Shown piece after piece: positions 1-6,552 of a DNA stretch of 6,606 nt. The stretch lies in contig CAYYSO010000127.1 of NCBI GenBank assembly GCA_964474415.1, forward strand, positions 1-6,606. The letters run 5' to 3'. How positions within the stretch are numbered: the first letter of the stretch is position 1; each line of letters opens with the position of its first letter. The DNA comes from Methylomarinum sp964474415 (GTDB lineage Bacteria > Pseudomonadota > Gammaproteobacteria > Methylococcales > Methylomonadaceae). Made by a program: the position numbers and the translations under genes. Under the pieces are notes generated by a model that worked only from the letters and a program-made list of their open reading frames with translations, was not told the origin of the DNA and made no database searches.

Positions 1-101
1 AATTTGAACGTACCGGTTATTTTTGTGTGGATTCTGAAAGTACGGCAGAAAAACTGGTATTCAACCGTACCGTAACATTGCGGGACACCTGGTCTAAATA
101 A
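1..101 (+). CDS. glnS: Glutaminyl-tRNA synthetase, C-terminal end (partial)
   Basis: Only the last 32 codons are present; the frame begins at base 3 and ends at TAA 99-101. The peptide starts FERTGYFCVD and ends with FNRTVTLRDTWSK. From memory this closely matches the end of E. coli GlnRS (FEREGYFCLDS, then FNRTVGLRDTWAK), which lies in the C-terminal anticodon-binding beta-barrel. The enzyme is a cytoplasmic class I aminoacyl-tRNA synthetase that charges tRNA-Gln with glutamine using ATP. The protein ends a few residues earlier than the E. coli one. The catalytic domain lies outside the window, so intactness of the gene cannot be judged. The next gene on the same strand starts 115 bases downstream, after a strong hairpin. 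Confidence 0.9.
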   Translation, partial: FERTGYFCVDSESTAEKLVFNRTVTLRDTWSK

Positions 102-115
102 TCTGGCTTTCACTC

Positions 116-164
116 CCTGCATCACGGCCACTCCGCCATTTTTAATTTGACGGAGAGATGCAGG
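116..164 (+). other. Long imperfect hairpin in the glnS 3' region
   Basis: The outer arms CCTGCATC (116-123) and GATGCAGG (157-164) pair perfectly over 8 bp. Inside them CTCCG (131-135) pairs with CGGAG (151-155), extended by CA/TG (137-138 with 148-149) across one C-A mismatch, leaving an AT-rich loop at 139-147. A 7-base bulge (124-130) lies on the 5' side and a single A on the 3' side. No U-tract follows the 3' arm, so it does not look like a standard intrinsic terminator. It could protect the 3' end of glnS mRNA, attenuate readthrough into the kinase gene, or be a dispersed repeat. The pairing is seen; the role is inference. Confidence 0.5.
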
Positions 165-216
165 TCGGGTAAAGGTATGTGATAGCAACTCGTCCAACAA
201 AACACCGGAAGCAAAC

Positions 217-1095
217 ATGAGCATACAAAACCTTATACCTCATATCGAAAAAGCAACCGGACAATCATTGAGCAATAACCGTATCTCTCCGCTGGGCGGC
301 GGCGACATCAATGCAACCTATCAATTACAAACTCCATCCTTGTCCTGGTTTATCAAGGTCAACCGGCCTGCCCTGGCCTTTATGTTTGAGGCCGAGGCTG
401 CCGGTTTAAAAGAACTGGCAGATACGAAAACCATCAAAGTGCCTGAAGTCATAGATTTCGGGCAAACCGATAAACACAGCTATCTCATTCTGGAGTACAT
501 AAAGCTGGGTGGACTCGATAGCCAATCCGCACAGTTGCTGGGCGAACAATTGGCTGCAATGCATCAACATCAACAACCCTTTTTCGGCTGGCATATCAAT
601 AACACCATTGGCAGTACCAAACAATGCAATAATCGGCATGGTGACTGGGCAGAATTCTGGCGCCAGCAGCGTCTTCTCAAACAATTGCAATTTGCCGCAA
701 ATAAAGGTTTTGGCAGTAAACTGCAAAATCAAGGTGAAAAACTGGCGGCCAAAGTCGATGTATTTTTCAATGATTATCACCCTCAACCCGCCTTGCTGCA
801 CGGTGATTTATGGGGAGGAAATGCTGCTGCGGACTCTAATGGACAACCGCTTATTTATGACCCGGCCTGCTATTACGGCGATCGGGAAACCGATATAGCT
901 ATGACAGAATTATTCGGTGGTTTCAGCCCGGATTTTTATCAAGCTTATCAGAACAGCTACCCGCTGGATTCGGGCTATCAAGTCCGCAAAACTCTGTATA
1001 ACCTCTACCACATTCTTAACCACCTTAATCTATTTGGTCGAACTTATCTGCATCAGGCAGAGTCTATGATTGTGCAACTCCTGGCGGAGATATAA
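217..1095 (+). CDS. Fructosamine kinase family protein (FN3K/YniA-like)
   Basis: 292 residues, close to the usual bacterial length of about 290. The fold is that of aminoglycoside-phosphotransferase/choline-kinase-like enzymes. A glycine-rich segment GGGDINATY (27-35) is followed by the putative ATP-binding Lys47 in FIKVN and acidic residues Glu58/Glu60. The catalytic loop HGDLWGGN (195-202) carries the likely base Asp197, and YDPACYYGDRE (214-224) carries the metal-binding Asp215. The order and spacing match E. coli YniA as remembered. Family members phosphorylate ketosamines (Amadori products) on sugars or glycated proteins with ATP, which makes the adduct labile (deglycation); the substrate here is unknown. 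The protein is cytoplasmic, with no signal peptide. The ATG is preceded by GGAAG at 207-211, five bases away. The stop is 21 bases before the HAD phosphatase gene, suggesting one transcript. No anomalies seen. Confidence 0.9.
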   Translation: MSIQNLIPHIEKATGQSLSNNRISPLGGGDINATYQLQTPSLSWFIKVNRPALAFMFEAEAAGLKELADTKTIKVPEVIDFGQTDKHSYLILEYIKLGGLDSQSAQLLGEQLAAMHQHQQPFFGWHINNTIGSTKQCNNRHGDWAEFWRQQRLLKQLQFAANKGFGSKLQNQGEKLAAKVDVFFNDYHPQPALLHGDLWGGNAAADSNGQPLIYDPACYYGDRETDIAMTELFGGFSPDFYQAYQNSYPLDSGYQVRKTLYNLYHILNHLNLFGRTYLHQAESMIVQLLAEI

Positions 1096-1116
1096 TCACT
1101 TTCCAAGGCACTCAGT

Positions 1117-1896
1117 ATGGTAGATTTATCTGCAATCCGCGGCATCCTGTTCGATCTTGACGGCGTGCTCTATGTTGGTTCAAAGGTCATTGAAGGCGCT
1201 ATTACTGCCATAGAGAACATAAAACAGCGCGGCTACCGTTGCCGTTTTATTACCAACACCAGCACCTTATCCAATGCTTCACTACACAAAAAACTAACCT
1301 TGCTGGGATTTGACATTACAGAAGATGAAATTATCAGCGCCACCCGCGCTGCCTTGATTTATCTGCAGCAATTTGAAAACCCGGTGTGTCATTTATTGCT
1401 GTCCGATGATGTTAAACAGGATTTCCATCCTTTCAGACAATCTGATAACAAAGCTGATTTTGTTATTATCGGTGACATAGGTGACGCCTGGTCTTACCCG
1501 CTGTTAAACAGTATTTTTCAGCAGTTAATCAATGGTGCACAATTAATCGCTATTCACAAAAACCGCTTTTGGCAAACTGAACACGGCCTGCAATTGGATA
1601 TTGGCGCCTTTATCAGCGCTCTGGAATACGCCAGCCGGAAACAGGCTACAATAATCGGCAAACCCTCTCCGGACTTTTTTCAGGCTGCACTGACAGAACT
1701 GGCTTTACCGGCAGATCAAGTTGCCATTGTCGGGGATGATATTGATTCAGATATTGGCGGCGGACAACACGCTGGTTTGACCGGTATTCTGGTTAAAACA
1801 GGTAAATACAGACAAACCTATGCTGCTAAAAGCCTGATTAAGCCGGATATTACTCTACCTTCAATTGCTGATCTTCCCGAGAAATTACCGATATAA
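1117..1896 (+). CDS. HAD-IIA phosphatase, LHPP/TIGR01458 type
   Basis: 259 residues, close to human LHPP at about 270. HAD motif I is FDLDGVLY (12-19), with nucleophile Asp13 and acid/base Asp15. Motif II is in FITNTST (44-50). Motif III is Lys182 in IIGKPSPDFF, and motif IV is VGDDIDSD (205-212), with Asp207/Asp208 binding magnesium. The cap lies between motifs II and III, as in subclass IIA. The stretch from LDIGAFISALEYA through GKPSPDFF matches LHPP, which hydrolyses pyrophosphate and phospho-amino bonds (phospholysine, phosphohistidine). NagD-like or 4-nitrophenylphosphatase activity is the main alternative, so the substrate is uncertain. All catalytic residues are present. AAGG at 1105-1108 lies eight bases before the ATG. 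The gene follows the fructosamine kinase by 21 bases and is probably co-transcribed with it. No clear terminator follows. Confidence 0.88.
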   Translation: MVDLSAIRGILFDLDGVLYVGSKVIEGAITAIENIKQRGYRCRFITNTSTLSNASLHKKLTLLGFDITEDEIISATRAALIYLQQFENPVCHLLLSDDVKQDFHPFRQSDNKADFVIIGDIGDAWSYPLLNSIFQQLINGAQLIAIHKNRFWQTEHGLQLDIGAFISALEYASRKQATIIGKPSPDFFQAALTELALPADQVAIVGDDIDSDIGGGQHAGLTGILVKTGKYRQTYAAKSLIKPDITLPSIADLPEKLPI

Positions 1897-1989
1897 ATCC
1901 AAAATGATACTTCTCATATATTCACCTAAAAATTTTTGTTGAATACATCGTATCGTAACTTCTCGTTTTTACTGGCAGAGCAGTCAAGT

Positions 1990-2010
1990 CAGTAGACTAC
2001 TGAATTCAGT
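1990..2010. other. Two overlapping palindromes in the convergent gap
   Basis: The 227-base gap 1897-2123, between the HAD and MCP genes, holds no gene that I can see. Within it CAGTAG-A-CTACTG (1990-2002) is a perfect palindrome around a single base. ACTGAATTCAGT (1999-2010) is a perfect 12-bp palindrome sharing its ACTG. Another ACTG/CAGT pair (1971-1974 and 1981-1984) lies just before. Neither palindrome leaves room for a normal RNA loop, so a DNA-binding site is a better guess than a terminator. A weak stem CTTAT/ATAAG (2067-2071 and 2081-2085) is the only other pairing noticed. Function unknown. Confidence 0.3.
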
Positions 2011-2123
2011 AAAGATGCGCTTCATATCTCAGCCCACTAAATCTATTAATGTATAGCCTCTTATAACTTATCATGGATTAATAAGAAGAAATTTCGAATC
2101 ATGGTAAGGCATTAAATACTTTT

Positions 2124-4109
2124 TTACACCGTAAAATAGTCAACTGTAGAAGTTAATTCCGTAGCCAATATTGCCAAGTTACGGCTGGCTTTAGATGTTT
2201 CAGCAACAGCCTCTACGCCTGCTTCAGACATCCGGTTTATAGTAATAACACTCTGATTAATTTCTTCAGCCACTGCAGTCTGCTCTTCGGCGGCTGTCGC
2301 AATTTGAGAAGTCATATCGCTAATCGTGGTAATTGATTGAGTAATTAGTTGCAGTTCTGAACCGGAATCGTTTGCCTGTTGCACACTGTTTTCCGTCATT
2401 TTATGACTCCCTGTCATGGCGGCAACCGCTTTTTGAGCGCCGGACTGCAGTTTTTCAATCATAGACTGAATTTCATCGGTTGAGGTTTGGGTTCTGCTGG
2501 CCAATGTCCGTACTTCATCGGCAACCACAGCAAAACCACGTCCGTGTTCGCCGGCTCTGGCAGCTTCAATGGCGGCATTAAGCGCCAACAGGTTGGTTTG
2601 CTCTGAGACATTTCTAATAACATCAAGAATACCGCTAATATTTCCTACATCACTTTCCAATTGATTGATTACCGAGGTAGCCTCATCTATTTCATTAGCC
2701 AGTGATTGGATGGATGATACTGTCTGTGAAACAACCCGATAACCTTCACCAGCCTGATTATCAGCATCGTTTGCAGCACTCGCCGCTTGCGAAGCATTTC
2801 TGGCCACTTCCTCAACAGTTGCCGTCATTTCATTCATCGCTGTGGCAACCTGTTCCGTATGCTCTTTCTGTGTTTGAATACCGCTGGTATTTTTATCAAC
2901 CGATTGAACTAAAGTATCTGAATACCCTTTCAAAGTCTGTGCATTATGACCAACCTGCGTAATTATCTTCTGCAAATTATCAGCGGCTTTATCAAAGTCC
3001 TGGGCCATAATGCCTATTTCATCCGTCGGTTTGAAATGTGTCCGTACGGTCAAATCGCCTTTACCAAAACGTTTTGAGAATACTGACAAAGCATTAATCG
3101 CTGCAAGAATATTCCTGGGTATAGTTATGGATAAGCCAATACCAATGGCGACGCCAAAGCATAAAGTAATCACAACAATCAGGGTAGCCTGCGAAACCAG
3201 AACAACCGTTTTATCCCCAATTTCAGAAGCTTTAGACCAGCCATCCCTCTCAGTATTAGCGGCAACTTTTCGAGCATTGGCAGCAATAACATCCATTTGC
3301 TTAACAATATCTTTTAATTCGCTATCGTTTTTAATCCACTGTGTAGCTGCCTGGGTATATTTTTCTGTTGCCTGTCGTGCAACACTGATTTTTTGCAACT
3401 CAACCTTGTCTCGTGTTGTCTTTTGTAGTTCATTGTACAAAGTCATTAATTCTGGTAATTCCTGTTGCATTTTCCGGTAATAGCGGCGATCTTTATACAG
3501 CCGCTCCTGCTTTTCATGCTGAATAATGATGTAAGCCAATGCCTTAATCCGATTAACCAGGATATATTTTTGCACCTTACTGTTTAACTGCTCCTGAAAT
3601 GCTCCATTTTTACGCAATGCGGCATATTCAACTTCCTGCTTCAAAGCAAATGAATCAGCTTCAGATAAAACACTGTTACCACTTTTCACCATCACATCAA
3701 CAGCCATTCTGTTATTGCGTAGCGCTTGAACACCCCGGTTGAAAAGCTGTCTAAAGTCAGTGATATTAGTTTTTACTATTGCTGACTGTTTGAGCAATGG
3801 CTGATCATTAAACTGTTGGCCGATCTGATCCACCTTGTCCAGATTCTGCTCCATTTTAGCCAACACCGTATTAGCGCGTTGATGTGCATCCGGTCTTTCG
3901 TACAATAAATACTTTAATTGTTCTATCGTTGCATCATATGCTCCGGCATGAACATCAACCGCCAGTTTTACCGCCGGTACCTTCCATTTCACAATTTCAT
4001 CGACATTTTTTCCCAGCCAACCGATATACAGCCAGGCAAGCAGGCCGAAAATCAGTAGTATTCCAGTTAAGCTGGAAAATCCCAAAATCAGTTTGTTGCG
4101 TATTGTCAT
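2124..4109 (-). CDS. Methyl-accepting chemotaxis protein with long helical sensor domain
   Basis: 661 residues. TM1 is at about 7-30 and TM2 at about 302-326. Between them lies a periplasmic domain of about 270 residues, predicted largely helical. Its size and texture resemble the helical bimodular (HBM) domain of Pseudomonas McpS-type receptors, but this is a tentative call. A HAMP domain follows (about 327-383, with PRNI and a conserved DEIG at 363-366). The cytoplasmic coiled-coil hairpin has its tip at about 503-540, including EQTNLLALNAAIEAARAGE and RGFAVVADEVR, the CheA/CheW contact region. Glu/Gln/Ala-rich segments flanking it should be methylation sites. The C-terminus ends DYFTV, without an NWETF-like CheR-docking pentapeptide. 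The protein should sit in the inner membrane and report a small ligand to CheA; the ligand is unknown. AAGAAGAT (4113-4120, minus strand) serves as a ribosome-binding site. No flagellar or che genes are in the window. Confidence 0.95.
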   Translation of the reverse strand: MTIRNKLILGFSSLTGILLIFGLLAWLYIGWLGKNVDEIVKWKVPAVKLAVDVHAGAYDATIEQLKYLLYERPDAHQRANTVLAKMEQNLDKVDQIGQQFNDQPLLKQSAIVKTNITDFRQLFNRGVQALRNNRMAVDVMVKSGNSVLSEADSFALKQEVEYAALRKNGAFQEQLNSKVQKYILVNRIKALAYIIIQHEKQERLYKDRRYYRKMQQELPELMTLYNELQKTTRDKVELQKISVARQATEKYTQAATQWIKNDSELKDIVKQMDVIAANARKVAANTERDGWSKASEIGDKTVVLVSQATLIVVITLCFGVAIGIGLSITIPRNILAAINALSVFSKRFGKGDLTVRTHFKPTDEIGIMAQDFDKAADNLQKIITQVGHNAQTLKGYSDTLVQSVDKNTSGIQTQKEHTEQVATAMNEMTATVEEVARNASQAASAANDADNQAGEGYRVVSQTVSSIQSLANEIDEATSVINQLESDVGNISGILDVIRNVSEQTNLLALNAAIEAARAGEHGRGFAVVADEVRTLASRTQTSTDEIQSMIEKLQSGAQKAVAAMTGSHKMTENSVQQANDSGSELQLITQSITTISDMTSQIATAAEEQTAVAEEINQSVITINRMSEAGVEAVAETSKASRNLAILATELTSTVDYFTV

Positions 4110-4120
4110 ATTATCTTCTT

Positions 4121-4134
4121 TATTTTATAAAATA
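4121..4134. promoter_or_regulatory. AT-only palindrome upstream of the MCP gene
   Basis: TATTTTATAAAATA is a perfect 14-bp palindrome immediately before the ribosome-binding site of the MCP gene. It contains TATAAA-like words on both strands, so it could overlap a -10 element or be an operator, but no matching -35 box at proper spacing was found. The rest of the 245-base gap (4110-4354) shows no gene. It contains two small stems, ATGCG/CGCAT (4251-4255 with 4265-4269) and ATAGC/GCTAT (4293-4297 with 4308-4312). AT-rich palindromes also arise by chance. Confidence 0.25.
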
Positions 4135-4354
4135 GCGTGATACGAAAACTAAAAACGAATATAAAGAGCCTATTGTTGCGCGAATAAAAAACTCTTTGTT
4201 ATGGCTATGAAACTTATCAGTAATTTTTGATTTACCGGATAACTTTAATCATGCGTTGATTGATCGCATAGTCATTTCAAAAACAGATGCCAATAGCGCA
4301 CAAGGCGGCTATCACGCATGACTTAATATTTAACATATTTCCCCGACTGCATTA

Positions 4355-4573
4355 TCACTTAAAAAATGGAAAATCTATTTCCGTCAGAGGCTTATTTTTT
4401 TGAGCGATTAATTTTTCATCAATTACTTTTTGAACAGTCAATAGATAGTCTTTATGTAGCCCCGATGGAAATGAATCTATAAATAAGGCAATGAGTTTCT
4501 GCCGTTGTTGTTCAAAATTCTCCGGATCGTTGTCTGCCAGGTGTATAAGTTCATTAATATTAAAATCAGTCAT
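4355..4573 (-). CDS. Small DUF3135-like protein
   Basis: 72 residues, starting MTDFNINEL and ending DFPFFK. It appears soluble and mostly helical, with no signal peptide or membrane segment. The pattern of a short N-terminal F-x-x-L helix, then A-x-x-x-P-E-x-F-E-x-x-R-Q-x-L (DNDPENFEQQRQKL, 14-27), then a hydrophobic helix recalls the DUF3135 family of small gammaproteobacterial proteins. That assignment is from memory of the family and is moderate at best. Members are usually somewhat longer (about 100 residues), and no function is known. Support for a real gene is a good ribosome-binding site, GGAGA at 4581-4585 (minus strand), seven bases before the ATG, and biased, protein-like residue content. 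It lies between a c-di-GMP enzyme and an MCP on the same strand, but with gaps of 290 and 245 bases it is probably transcribed on its own. Confidence 0.65.
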   Translation of the reverse strand: MTDFNINELIHLADNDPENFEQQRQKLIALFIDSFPSGLHKDYLLTVQKVIDEKLIAQKNKPLTEIDFPFFK

Positions 4574-4676
4574 TCTTTTATCTCCATTTAATTATTTAAA
4601 CAGCTGAAAAAATAATCTCTTCTAACAATTCTCATGCTCTAATCGCTGTCATTAAGTTAAAAAAGCGGACATAGGA

Positions 4677-4727
4677 TGTAGGTGAGGTGCGATAGATTCG
4701 CACTGTACGGATAAATCCGTACCTACA
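4677..4727. repeat. REP-like palindromic element with two inner hairpins
   Basis: Outer arms TGTAGGT (4677-4683) and ACCTACA (4721-4727) enclose two hairpins. The first is GTGCGA/TCGCAC (4687-4692 with 4698-4703, five-base loop). The second is GTACGGA/TCCGTAC (4705-4711 with 4716-4722, loop TAAA). Two bases are shared by the outer arm and hairpin 2. A TGTAG/CTACA stem plus both hairpins would give a compact three-way junction on either strand. The layout resembles dispersed REP-type or miniature palindromic elements of gammaproteobacterial intergenic regions. Other copies cannot be checked within this window. The rest of gap 4574-4863 (290 bases) shows no gene. Confidence 0.6.
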
Positions 4728-4743
4728 ATTATCGTCAGTCAAT

Positions 4744-4779
4744 AAAAAAATTGACATGGATGTCCTGCATGGAAATTTT
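4744..4779 (-). terminator. Weak terminator candidate after the PAS-GGDEF-EAL gene
   Basis: On the minus strand AAAATT (4779-4774) pairs with AATTTT (4752-4747), and CATG pairs with CATG inside (4771-4768 and 4758-4755). The two stems are separated by a symmetrical two-base mismatch and enclose a nine-base loop. The 3' arm runs into seven T residues (4750-4744). It lies about 85 bases past the stop of the PAS-GGDEF-EAL gene. The stem is AT-rich and interrupted, so it would be a weak intrinsic terminator if it works at all. Confidence 0.3.
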
Positions 4780-4863
4780 ATTCACTTAAATAAACCGGGT
4801 TATTGCTTACATGTACATTTTGTCCCACTAACATTTGATAACCGAAGACTGCCTATTCCAGCC

Positions 4864-6546
4864 TCATTCAGCAAAAATCTGATTTTCAGGTAGTGGTTTG
4901 CTGAAATAGAAACCCTGAAAACATTGACAACCACATTGCACCAGATAATTCAACTGTTCTTCTGTTTCCACACCTTCGGCAATCAAATCCAGTTGCAAAT
5001 GCCTGGCCATTGCGACGATGGTATCGACAATAACCGCATCGGTTGAATTGCTTTCAATATTACAGACAAAAGAGCGATCAATTTTTAATTGATCAATCGG
5101 TAATTGTGTTAAATAAGACAGTGAAGAATAGCCGGTACCGAAGTCGTCAATTGAAAACTTGAGTCCCAGTTTTTTTAAGGTATTCATTTTTTCAATACTG
5201 GCTTTAACATTTTTGACAATAAGTCCTTCGGTTATTTCCAGTATAATTTGTTCTGGATTAACACCTGAGTTGCTAACAATTGCACTGACCTTTTCGACAA
5301 AATATTTGTCAGCAAACTGCCGGGGACTGATATTGATGGAAAGATGAGGAACGTTCCGTCCTTGCTGTTGCCAGACGATCATTTGCCGGCAGGCCTGAAT
5401 AAGTATTCTTTCGCCTATTTCAACAATTAAGCCGTTATTTTCAGCAACAGGAATAAAATCTGCCGGAGAAATCATGCCTTTTTCCGGATGATACCATCGG
5501 ATCAATGCCTCGCAACCCAGAAGTTTCCAGTTGCTGTCATATTGAGGTTGATACAGCAGATCAAACTGATTATCATCAAGCGCCTGATGTAATTCTTTTT
5601 TCAGCAATAAGCGTTTATCCGCTTTTTGTTGCATCTCCGGGTAATAGAAACTATAACCGTTTCTCCCGTTTGCCTTGGCGGCATACATTGCGGTATCCGC
5701 CTGTTTCAATAACTGTTCAACATTACTGTCCTGATTGGGTAGCAGGGTAATTCCAATACTGGCGGTAACTCGCAGTTCATGCTGCTGAACGATAAAAGGT
5801 CTGGTTAAGGCATCTAATATTTTTTCGACCACAATAACAACATGGCTGGCGGTTTTTTCTTTGTCGGCCGATAAATTGGTCAGTAAAACAATAAATTCAT
5901 CACCACCTAAACGGGAAACGGTGTCTTCTTCCCGCAATTCCCGCTTCAGGCATTTGGCTACTTCAGTTAGCAGGATATCGCCCATTTTATGACCCAGCGA
6001 ATCATTAATGGTTTTAAATTCATCCAGGTCAAGAAATAATAAAGCGCTGTAGTGTTGCAGACGTTTACAAATCGAAATTTCCTGTTTGACACGTTTTTCC
6101 AGCAATTTCCGGTTTGCCAGACCGGTTAGCGAATCAAAATGCGCCAGATGCCAGAGCTGTTGTTCCGCTTCCTTGAGTTTGGAAATATCACTGAATACCG
6201 AAATATAATGTTCGATCTTGTCGTCCTGCCCCACTGCATTAATCGTTTGCCAAACCGGGAAAACCTCCTTGTTTTTCTTTTTGTTCCATATTTCGCCCTG
6301 CCAACATTTATCCTTGCTGATACTTTGCCACATATTCCGATAAAAGTAGGCATCCTGGCGACCTGAAGATAAAATTTTGGGGTTTTTTCCTAAAACCTCT
6401 TCCTTTCCAAAACCCGTGATCCTGGTAAAAGCCGGGTTTACGTGACAAATATTGGCCTGTGCATCAGTAATCAGCATGCCATCAGAAGACACTTCAAATA
6501 TGATTTTATAAAGTTCCAGGGATATTTTTTTATTTTGTGGAGTCAC
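4864..6546 (-). CDS. PAS-GGDEF-EAL c-di-GMP enzyme (start uncertain)
   Basis: 560 residues from GTG 6546-6544. A PAS domain with PAC tail spans about 10-130. The GGDEF domain (about 131-300) has metal-binding Asp173, an intact GGDEF (214-218) and an RxxD product-inhibition site, REED (205-208), five residues upstream. The EAL domain (about 315-558) keeps EALIRW (346-351), Asn405 in NISPRQF, Glu437, the DDFGTGYSS loop (467-475), Lys488, Glu524 and Gln544 in QGF. Both cyclase (2 GTP to c-di-GMP) and phosphodiesterase (c-di-GMP to pGpG) activities are therefore plausible, tuned by the PAS ligand or partner. No membrane segment is seen in this part. The GTG has no clear Shine-Dalgarno sequence and directly follows a heptanucleotide tandem repeat. 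The frame is open from the GTG to base 6606, so the true start may lie outside the window and the protein may be longer. The domain calls are firm; the N-terminus is not. Confidence 0.93.
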   Translation of the reverse strand: MTPQNKKISLELYKIIFEVSSDGMLITDAQANICHVNPAFTRITGFGKEEVLGKNPKILSSGRQDAYFYRNMWQSISKDKCWQGEIWNKKKNKEVFPVWQTINAVGQDDKIEHYISVFSDISKLKEAEQQLWHLAHFDSLTGLANRKLLEKRVKQEISICKRLQHYSALLFLDLDEFKTINDSLGHKMGDILLTEVAKCLKRELREEDTVSRLGGDEFIVLLTNLSADKEKTASHVVIVVEKILDALTRPFIVQQHELRVTASIGITLLPNQDSNVEQLLKQADTAMYAAKANGRNGYSFYYPEMQQKADKRLLLKKELHQALDDNQFDLLYQPQYDSNWKLLGCEALIRWYHPEKGMISPADFIPVAENNGLIVEIGERILIQACRQMIVWQQQGRNVPHLSINISPRQFADKYFVEKVSAIVSNSGVNPEQIILEITEGLIVKNVKASIEKMNTLKKLGLKFSIDDFGTGYSSLSYLTQLPIDQLKIDRSFVCNIESNSTDAVIVDTIVAMARHLQLDLIAEGVETEEQLNYLVQCGCQCFQGFYFSKPLPENQIFAE

Positions 6547-6552
6547 ATTTAT

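Noticed and set aside
116..164. Rho-independent terminator of glnS
   Set aside because: The stem is strong, but the 3' arm is followed by TCGGGTAAAGG instead of a T-tract; kept only as an unassigned hairpin.
406..898. Overlapping ORFs of about 130 residues on both strands inside the fructosamine kinase gene
   Set aside because: They lie wholly within a gene with clear family motifs, show no recognisable domain and lack good start signals; they are frame shadows.
2702..4135. Plus-strand ORFs of 83-156 residues opposite the MCP gene
   Set aside because: They are antisense to a well-supported coding frame, have no family resemblance, and are explained by its codon bias.
4201..4255. Possible flagellar sigma-28 promoter for the MCP gene (TAAAGTTA, then ACTGATAA, minus strand)
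   Set aside because: The two boxes are separated by 18 bases rather than the 11 expected for sigma-28, so the match is not credible.
4677..4727. tRNA gene, because of the cloverleaf-like fold
   Set aside because: It is only 51 bases, with no anticodon arm, T-loop consensus or CCA-compatible acceptor stem.
5159..6366. ORFs of 62-81 residues inside the PAS-GGDEF-EAL gene on both strands
   Set aside because: All are covered by an intact multi-domain reading frame, and their translations are low in recognisable features.
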